Below are positions 58,616 through 64,000 of a stretch of DNA of 64,000 bases, one piece after another. Position numbers and translations under genes: made by a program. The notes below the pieces were generated by a model, which was given only the letters and a program-made list of their open reading frames with translations, searched no databases and was not told the origin of the DNA. The stretch spans positions 2,356,001 to 2,420,000 of the forward strand of contig JANHCV010000002.1 in NCBI GenBank assembly GCA_025594325.1, given 5' to 3'. The stretch comes from Blastocladiella emersonii ATCC 22665 (taxonomy: Eukaryota; Blastocladiomycota; Blastocladiomycetes; Blastocladiales; Blastocladiaceae). How positions within the stretch are numbered: the first letter of the stretch is position 1; each line of letters opens with the position of its first letter.

Positions 58616-59725
58616 TCAGTGGCGCACCGTATCCCTGAATCGACCGGGTTCGCGTCGATCACGTTCCGGCGGCTTGCGTGGCTCGATTGGCTGCTTAGTG
58701 CGCGTCTGTGGTGCTGGTCGCTGTGGCGCAACGCGTCCCGGCGGCTCACGTGATACTGAAACGGGCTGGAGATCAGTTCGAGAGTAAAACCCGACGCGAC
58801 CGGCGACTTTATAGCTCGGATTACTCACCCCCGAACCCTTGCGGACTTTGGTGACTTGATGCAATGTACTCGACCATAGCGGCTTTCCCTTGGACTCTAA
58901 CTGGGTCTTGTACGGAATGCGCACGCGAACGAGCTGGCCGACTTTCAGCAACGCGCTCAGTGGATCACCCTCTGGTTTGCCCCGAGCGGCACGGATGGCT
59001 TTGAGCTCTGTCTTGGCGACATCCCTGGGGATGTTGTCGTAGGCGTTCGGCGCTTTACCCGTCCCACGACTCTTGGACTTGTTGATTACGTCCTCGATTA
59101 CCTTGAGGTGTTTCGGCCAGTCGTTGTTGCCTTGAATCGACATCCACGGGATGAGCATTGACTTGATTGTACGATTCATTCGTTCTGCAACTCCCTGGCC
59201 TTGGGGCACTCCGGGTTTGCCTTTAATGTGCTTCACAGTGGTCCCGGCCACAATGGTTGCAAACTCTGTCCCGTTATCCGTCTGGATCGTAGCGGGATTC
59301 AAATTGTGTTCCTCTACGACCTTGTCCCAGATTGCCCGCACGTTGGCCGCCTCGCGTTTCTTTACGGGTCGGAGATAGACTTTACGCGTGGCAAGGTCGA
59401 CAGCGACGAGAATTGCAGTGTAACCGTTAAAGTGCTTTGCTTCGCCCATGATAATCGAGTCCATCTGGAAGTTGCGGCCGGGACTAACGGACGAGATCAC
59501 ACGAATGTCGCGGTGCTTGTACTTGGGCTGTTTATATTGCTGCCACACTGATTGCTCTCCAAGCCATTTTTCGAGTTGGGCTCGGTAGATGTGCTGCCCT
59601 GTATTTTCCGCGGTGATGATATCAAATAATCGCCTGATGCCGACGCCAACGTGGCCCTTTTTATAGTACAGGTTGCTCAAATACTCTGATTGAGCATCCG
59701 TAAGTGGTTCTTCGTGCGGATACAT
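58616..59725 (-). CDS. Retroviral-type (DDE) integrase
   Basis: A protein of 369 aa. The rve core has Asp89 (FQMDSIIMG), Asp150 (IQTDNGTEF) and Glu181 (GQGVAERMNRTIKSML), the DDE triad of Polinton, Mavirus and Ty3/retroviral integrases. An N-terminal helical domain of about 70 residues lacks the HHCC zinc finger. A C-terminal SH3/chromo-like part follows (VGQLVRVRIPYKTQLESKGKP, YKVAGRVGFYSRTDL), with a Pro/Arg-rich tail. The enzyme inserts linear element DNA into chromosomes. The spacing from Asp150 to Glu181 is slightly shorter than the classic 35. It contains the motif copy at 59020. No internal stops, so likely functional. Confidence 0.88.
   Translation of the reverse strand: MYPHEEPLTDAQSEYLSNLYYKKGHVGVGIRRLFDIITAENTGQHIYRAQLEKWLGEQSVWQQYKQPKYKHRDIRVISSVSPGRNFQMDSIIMGEAKHFNGYTAILVAVDLATRKVYLRPVKKREAANVRAIWDKVVEEHNLNPATIQTDNGTEFATIVAGTTVKHIKGKPGVPQGQGVAERMNRTIKSMLIPWMSIQGNNDWPKHLKVIEDVINKSKSRGTGKAPNAYDNIPRDVAKTELKAIRAARGKPEGDPLSALLKVGQLVRVRIPYKTQLESKGKPLWSSTLHQVTKVRKGSGVSNPSYKVAGRVGFYSRTDLQPVSVSREPPGRVAPQRPAPQTRTKQPIEPRKPPERDRREPGRFRDTVRH
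59020..59033. repeat. Dispersed near-palindrome, copy inside the integrase gene
   Basis: CATCCCTGGGGATG, the reverse complement of the 14-mer at 48064 and 55904. It encodes NIPRDV in the integrase. Confidence 0.8.
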
Positions 59726-59749
59726 TATATTAACAAGGAGAAATATCCA

Positions 59750-61111
59750 TCAGTTCTTGCCGACCATGTACGTGTTGACGTGAACGCCCACGGAATGACC
59801 CATGGCATGGGCGCGAGCTTTGATCTCGTTGTACGCCTTCGTGTTCTCAGACGCGCTGATCCGGCGCAGCTTCTGGACTCCAACGTCAAGTCCAACGAGC
59901 TTGCCACTGCGGCCAACGTCTTGGCACCACTTCTTGCACTGCGCCTCGGCGTCATCAATGCTGTCGGCAAACACGAAATCAAAGCCCTGGTCGCGGCGGT
60001 ACTTGATAAACTTGGCGAGCATGTTAGCCTGGTCGTCGGCAACGCGGTGCTTGAAGTCGTATCCGTGGCCGGCCGTCTTGATCACAATGGAACCGTAAAT
60101 GAGCTTCGTCTCAGGGTCGTAGTGCGAGAAGTGGTCCGTCCTATCCACAGTGAGGAATGCGAGGTCACTGCGAACCGTAGTCAGAGTCTGGAGGTAAAGC
60201 TGCAGCTGGTGGACCTTGCTGGCGAGGCTGACTTCCTTGTCCAGCGTCCAGTCAAACTTCTCGTCGATCGCCTTCAGAACCTCAGCCTGAGTGGGCAGCG
60301 TGCCGGCTTCCTCCTTGTTGCGGGCCTCGCGCTTCTGCTTACGAAGTTCCTGGGCGTGCTTCGAGTACTGATCAGCAAGCTCATTGTCGCCGTTCCAGTT
60401 GCAGTACACGCTGAGCCACTTGGCCGTGTCCGACTGGAGCGCATCTGGCGGGTTGTTCTTTCCCTTTTTGTCGTCCCACTTGACCATGGCGGCCTTCACA
60501 GCATCCACGTTGTGCATCGAGACGCCCGAAGCCATGAACTTGGTGAGAATGCGGTTCGCCGTCGCTTTATCAGTATCGCTGCGCTTCCCGACTTCCTTGT
60601 TGGCCTTGATGATGTCCGCGTTCTTGAACTCCTCAATCGACTTGGCTGTGATCGTCTCGAACTTGAGCTTCTTAGCGGCGGGCTGCTGCTCCTCGTTGGT
60701 GGTCGAGGACTCGGACGCGTCGGCCATCTCCACGTCCTGCGTGGCTGGGTGATCAGCGGGCTGATCCGAATCATGTTCCATGACGTCATGCGAGCGCTTC
60801 TTTGGCAGGGGCTTGTATTTCCCTTTTGTCTGGATTCGGAGGAAATACTCAATGTTGTCGAGGACATCCCCATAGGTACTGATGTATTTTTGGGTTCTTG
60901 TGTGCTCGATGTACGATTCATCCAGATGCTTGGTGGTCGATCGCTCGAGTTCTGCCAGGCGAGGCTCAATCTTGGACTGGGTCTCGGCCATGTGGCTGAG
61001 AATGGTCGCTTGTTTGTCCTCGATGGCTTGGAGGCGGGGCTCGAGGGCGTTCATAAACTCCTTGGTGGCTTGCGCGAGGATGTCTTTGACCAGAAGCTCG
61101 AACGACGCCAT
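59750..61111 (-). CDS. Tyrosine recombinase with coiled-coil N-terminus
   Basis: A protein of 453 aa. The first 90 residues are coiled coil (FMNALEPRLQAIEDKQATIL), followed by an acidic linker with PKKR and KKLK basic patches (possible nuclear signals) and a core-binding-like domain at about 160-290. The C-terminus has the tyrosine-recombinase layout: Arg314 (TTVRSDLAFLT), Lys345 in a hairpin, Q-K-L-R416, then His439 in AMGHSVGVHVNTY with Tyr448. Spacings (R416 to H439 is 23, H439 to Y448 is 9) are canonical. The first His of the usual HxxR box is Gln413. It would cut and rejoin DNA through Tyr448, serving integration, excision or resolution. It lies directly upstream of the DDE integrase (24 bp). 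Confidence 0.75.
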   Translation of the reverse strand: MASFELLVKDILAQATKEFMNALEPRLQAIEDKQATILSHMAETQSKIEPRLAELERSTTKHLDESYIEHTRTQKYISTYGDVLDNIEYFLRIQTKGKYKPLPKKRSHDVMEHDSDQPADHPATQDVEMADASESSTTNEEQQPAAKKLKFETITAKSIEEFKNADIIKANKEVGKRSDTDKATANRILTKFMASGVSMHNVDAVKAAMVKWDDKKGKNNPPDALQSDTAKWLSVYCNWNGDNELADQYSKHAQELRKQKREARNKEEAGTLPTQAEVLKAIDEKFDWTLDKEVSLASKVHQLQLYLQTLTTVRSDLAFLTVDRTDHFSHYDPETKLIYGSIVIKTAGHGYDFKHRVADDQANMLAKFIKYRRDQGFDFVFADSIDDAEAQCKKWCQDVGRSGKLVGLDVGVQKLRRISASENTKAYNEIKARAHAMGHSVGVHVNTYMVGKN

Positions 61112-61206
61112 TGTGCTTTACTACAGAGCAGGCAAAAAAGGTACGCGGGGATGTCCGCGTTTTATACGTTTGGCGTTATCGCTAAAAGTTTTCGCGCCTG
61201 TTGCTA

Positions 61207-61662
61207 ATGGACTCGCACTTGATGGGATTCTTCCTGAGCCATGTCACTGACATCCCCAACACTGTATTCGATCCAGAACTCGTTCTGCAGCTTGACAGCG
61301 AAGCCATCGCAACGATATCCCCAGGGATGGCGGATGCCGCGATTGAGAAGGTCCGCGCACTCGCTGCCCGCGTGGCGATCGTCGAACTCGCTTTGAATCG
61401 CAAGCTTTCCAAGTGCCCGCTCACTTCCTGGGGCGAAAACACACTCCTCGAGCTCGTGGGCAAGTTAAAGGTCCAAAAGCTGGACGTGGACATTGCAGGA
61501 ACTCTTGCCAAGTTTTCCATTCCAGAGTGCGAGGCGGAAATTATCCGCGCGGAATGGGAAGAAGTAAAGCTCGATGTGATGCTCAAGGCAATTGCAAAGG
61601 CATCTGTGCGCAAACTCGAAAAGAAACAGAAGCGAGAGACGGCGGAATACGACGCTGAATAG
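61207..61662 (+). CDS. Unknown helical protein, 151 aa
   Basis: I use the ATG at 61207; a TTG six bases earlier is in frame but unlikely. The protein is helical with a Lys/Glu-rich end (LKAIAKASVRKLEKKQKRE) and an amphipathic centre. No family is recognised. It lies just upstream of, and co-directional with, the polymerase/helicase gene (119 bp), so a replication role is possible. It carries an imperfect copy of the dispersed 14-mer at 61316. Confidence 0.5.
   Translation: MDSHLMGFFLSHVTDIPNTVFDPELVLQLDSEAIATISPGMADAAIEKVRALAARVAIVELALNRKLSKCPLTSWGENTLLELVGKLKVQKLDVDIAGTLAKFSIPECEAEIIRAEWEEVKLDVMLKAIAKASVRKLEKKQKRETAEYDAE
61316..61329. repeat. Dispersed near-palindrome, 13/14 copy
   Basis: TATCCCCAGGGATG, which keeps the 12-bp core ATCCCCAGGGAT. 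It lies in the coding sequence of the 151-aa gene. Confidence 0.7.
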
Positions 61663-61781
61663 ACGTTCCCGCGATCCAAATGATATATCGATAGCTATTT
61701 CTGAAGAGTTATCGATAAACGCGCCAGACGCATAAAAGCAGCCGGTTTTTCCTCTTGTGGGACAGTAAGAACATCCCCAAA

Positions 61782-64000
61782 ATGTCTTCTGCCGCTTCCA
61801 AGATTGCCGAGACTGTCAAGGACCTTTCAAAGATTCTTGACCCGCTCTATGCTGTCCGTCTCATGGCACCAGTGAATCCCAAGGCCGTGGAAGCTCTACA
61901 CAGCAAGGCGATCCAGTGTTCGTGTGCCGACTCGAAGCAACAGACCAAGGAAACGAAAATCGTCAACTCAATCCGTCGCAAGATGAATAAGCGCGGTGAA
62001 ATCGAGACCATCTACAAGTTCTCAGACACGACAAACTCGGGCCGACTTACTACCACGCCTACTACTCCTGGGCTACAAAAGATTTGCGGCGAAACGCGTG
62101 CGTTCCTGTTCGAGGGCGTGCTCCAAGATATCGACATGCACAACTGTGCGCCAACCATCATCTACCAACTGGCTCGTCACTACGGCCTTGAGCACCCGCT
62201 CTTGACAGAGTACATTCAGAATCGAAGCCTGGTACTGGATCGACTTGGGATGAGTAAGACTGATTTCTTCACTGGCGCATTCCACAAAAAGTGCCCGTCG
62301 GAACTCCCTGCGGACTACAAGATGTTCCATGCGTTCCTGTACAACGTGGTGGTGCCCAAGTTCCAAGAGATGCATCCAGACGTGTGGGCCATGTCGTCGC
62401 CAAAGCATCCCAATCGCCAGGGCTCGTTCCTGTCGTTCATCTACCAGTGCGTCGAGTGCAAGGTTCTGCTCCACGCCAAAGACTTTTGCGCCTCGCGTGA
62501 TATCAAGGTCGCGGTTCTCATGTACGACGGCATGATGGTCCGTGCCTCGGATCAGATCAACGAGCAGTTTATGGCCGACCTCGGTGCGTACACGCTCGAA
62601 AAGACGGGTTTTGATATCAAGTGGGCCGAGAAACCCATTGTCGCGCCCTGTGCCATTCCAGAGCCCGAGGAAGAGGAGGATGAGAAGACGCCCGAGGAGG
62701 AAATCTCCGAGTTCATCATCAACGAGTTCGAAACCAAGGGCTACGCCAAAGACGGCGACACGATCTACGCTGCATCCGAGGCCAATCCATTCTACTACGA
62801 ACCGCTGATGACGGTGGCAGAGTACACGTCATACCTGCTCGACGAAGTCTTTATTCGGTACTTCAACAAGAATGCGCACAAGTACGCTCGCCATGTTGCT
62901 GCTCGTCTCGGCCACGGCTCAAAGCACATCCGCCAGTACAAGCCGAATCGCAGCCTGATCGCATTCAAGAACGGAGTTCTGTTCACAGGCACGAAGCGCA
63001 ATCGCCAGTGGGGGCTTTACAGTTTCGAAGATATTGAGAACGACCGCGAGCGATTCGAACGCGAAGTTTGCGGCGGATGCCCTGTGGCATGGTCGTACAT
63101 TGACAACGAATTCGACTTTAGCATTCCGCGCTCGGAATACGACAACCTCGACCTCGGCCCGTACCGCGACGTTCTCGATCTACAGATGGGCGAGGACCCC
63201 GAGGCAATCAAACAGTACATCATGCTTGCGTTCGGCCGTTCATGCTTCCCTGTAGGCGAGCTCGACAACTGGCGTCTTTGCCTCATTACGTGGGGCGAGT
63301 CGGGTACAGGCAAGACTCTGACAATGGATCTGCTCAAGGAAATCCACGGAATCCAGCGCATGAGTATCATGGAAAGCGGGGCGAAGATGACGCCGTACAC
63401 AATCGGTTACGTGCGCGAAAAGCCATTCTGGATTCTCCAGGATGTGGACAAGGACGTGATTGCCAAACTTGGTCAGTCGCTGTTCAAGAACGCATCTGAG
63501 GGCGGCGGTCTCATGGGCGGCATGAAGCATCGCGACGAAGACACCAAGCAGTTTACCACCCATATCATGATGACGCTCAACTACCTCGTACAGTTCCAGG
63601 AAGAAAGTGGCGAAATCTCTACTCGAATGGTCATTGCCCATTTCAAGAACAAGCCGGCTCGCAAGGACGACAAGATTTTCAAGCGAATCGTGGACAAGTA
63701 CCTGATCAACATTATCGTCACGGGTCTTTCGGCGTATCATTCGACTCTGGATCACCTTGACGCGAACCCAGAGCAGACCTTCCGCGATGATGTGCTGAGT
63801 CCATTCTTCAAGCAATCCAACGAACAGGCGCGTGTGCTTAATGACGTTTATGGCAAGGCGATCCTGGCACAGGACTCGGGGTTCGTGGTCACTCAAGACC
63901 CGGCCGACTACGTGGGACTGGACGAGATTCAGAACGCGGGCAATGTCTCGATTTCCGCCAAGTGGAACGACGAGCTCATGGCAGCGATTGGACTGAAGGC
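61782..64000 (+). CDS. Polymerase/primase-SF3 helicase (3' end beyond window)
   Basis: This frame is open from the ATG at 61782 to the window end (739 codons, no stop). The N-terminal part (about residues 105-270) has QDIDMHNCAPTIIYQLARHYG, a Lys/Arg-rich helix and VLMYDGMMVRA, an order that recalls the TVpol (family-A-derived) polymerase fused to helicases in virophages and Polinton-like viruses. An acidic linker follows. The superfamily 3 helicase core is clear: Walker A WGESGTGKT (Lys511), Walker B FWILQDVDKD and a motif C-like HIMMTLNYL. It would prime and unwind element DNA. The helicase call is firm; the TVpol call is tentative. A CATCCCC string lies 12 bp before the start. Confidence 0.85.
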   Translation, partial: MSSAASKIAETVKDLSKILDPLYAVRLMAPVNPKAVEALHSKAIQCSCADSKQQTKETKIVNSIRRKMNKRGEIETIYKFSDTTNSGRLTTTPTTPGLQKICGETRAFLFEGVLQDIDMHNCAPTIIYQLARHYGLEHPLLTEYIQNRSLVLDRLGMSKTDFFTGAFHKKCPSELPADYKMFHAFLYNVVVPKFQEMHPDVWAMSSPKHPNRQGSFLSFIYQCVECKVLLHAKDFCASRDIKVAVLMYDGMMVRASDQINEQFMADLGAYTLEKTGFDIKWAEKPIVAPCAIPEPEEEEDEKTPEEEISEFIINEFETKGYAKDGDTIYAASEANPFYYEPLMTVAEYTSYLLDEVFIRYFNKNAHKYARHVAARLGHGSKHIRQYKPNRSLIAFKNGVLFTGTKRNRQWGLYSFEDIENDRERFEREVCGGCPVAWSYIDNEFDFSIPRSEYDNLDLGPYRDVLDLQMGEDPEAIKQYIMLAFGRSCFPVGELDNWRLCLITWGESGTGKTLTMDLLKEIHGIQRMSIMESGAKMTPYTIGYVREKPFWILQDVDKDVIAKLGQSLFKNASEGGGLMGGMKHRDEDTKQFTTHIMMTLNYLVQFQEESGEISTRMVIAHFKNKPARKDDKIFKRIVDKYLINIIVTGLSAYHSTLDHLDANPEQTFRDDVLSPFFKQSNEQARVLNDVYGKAILAQDSGFVVTQDPADYVGLDEIQNAGNVSISAKWNDELMAAIGLK

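Larger units (their letters stand above)
47972..64000. mobile_element. Integrated Polinton-like virus / virophage-type element (right end outside window)
   Basis: From about 47.97 kb onward, GC content falls, genes become compact and intron-poor, and the gene set is viral: packaging ATPase, penton-like and capsid-like proteins, small virion-type proteins, fibre, DDE integrase, tyrosine recombinase, HNH nuclease and a polymerase/primase-SF3 helicase. In the direction of transcription, ATPase, penton and capsid follow one another as in Polintons and virophages. Almost all frames are intact. The left limit is set by a 26-bp palindrome abutting a truncated host gene; the right limit and any terminal inverted repeat are not visible. 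No polymerase B or adenovirus-type protease is seen in the part shown. The exact left boundary is inference. Confidence 0.85.

Noticed and set aside
1-64000. tRNA, rRNA or CRISPR arrays
   Set aside because: No cloverleaf with a convincing B box, no rRNA-like stretch and no regularly spaced repeats were found by reading. A tRNAscan run would be decisive.
47972-64000. Reading the element as a giant-virus (NCLDV) fragment
   Set aside because: The TAAATG starts and A32 ATPase would fit, but the DDE integrase, short capsid proteins and gene order fit Polinton-like viruses and virophages better.

Overview
The window reads as nuclear DNA of a basidiomycete fungus, most likely a GC-rich tremellomycete yeast (Trichosporonales-like; this placement is inference). 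The reasons are short GT-AG introns of about 50-120 nt with donors such as GTACGT and GTATGC, CTAAC-type branch points, GC-rich codon use, and fungal genes including an Opi1-type repressor, a DH-PH-FYVE RhoGEF, 40S ribosomal protein eS1 with four exons, a long forkhead factor and hevein-type chitin-binding proteins.

Region 1 (1-20 kb) holds mostly housekeeping and regulatory genes: the tail of an unknown gene, OPI1, the RhoGEF, a TMEM128-like membrane protein, RPS1, a forkhead transcription factor and a protein-L-isoaspartate methyltransferase. It contains a rearrangement. A 519-bp inverted repeat (7863-8381 and 10453-10971) duplicates the RPS1 promoter, first exon and start of intron 1. Its arms flank a decayed fragment of the acetyl-CoA carboxylase carboxyltransferase region.

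Region 2 (20-47 kb) is accessory in character. It has two divergent, paralogous giant proteins (helical N-terminus, degenerate kinase-like middle, Sel1-type C-terminus), a stand-alone kinase-like protein, a beta-rich protein with a decayed second copy at 20 kb, two members of an unknown helical family, a secreted chitin-binding protein, an F-box/RCC1 gene with a frameshift, an alpha/beta-hydrolase lacking its nucleophile, a metacaspase with a DxDGDG calcium-binding tail, and an Hsp70-like (HSPA12-like) gene interrupted by TGA. This mix resembles fungal regulated-cell-death or self/non-self repertoires. That reading is inference.

Region 3 (about 47.97-64 kb, running off the right edge) is an integrated DNA virus-like element of the Polinton-like virus/virophage type. 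It has lower GC, intron-poor tightly packed genes and its own regulatory signature. It encodes a DNA-packaging ATPase, a penton-like minor capsid protein, a probable major capsid protein, small basic and amphipathic virion-type proteins, a repeat-rich fibre, a retroviral-type DDE integrase, a tyrosine recombinase, an HNH endonuclease and a polymerase/primase-SF3 helicase (cut by the window end). Morphogenesis genes are read leftward, with ATPase, penton and capsid in the order usual for Polintons and virophages. The fibre and the helicase are read rightward. Many start codons are embedded in GTAAATG or GTAAAGATG, and a near-palindromic 14-mer is dispersed through the element. The left junction carries a 26-bp perfect palindrome directly abutting a host membrane-protein gene that appears to have lost its 5' part. 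No protein-primed DNA polymerase B or adenovirus-type protease is visible in the part shown.
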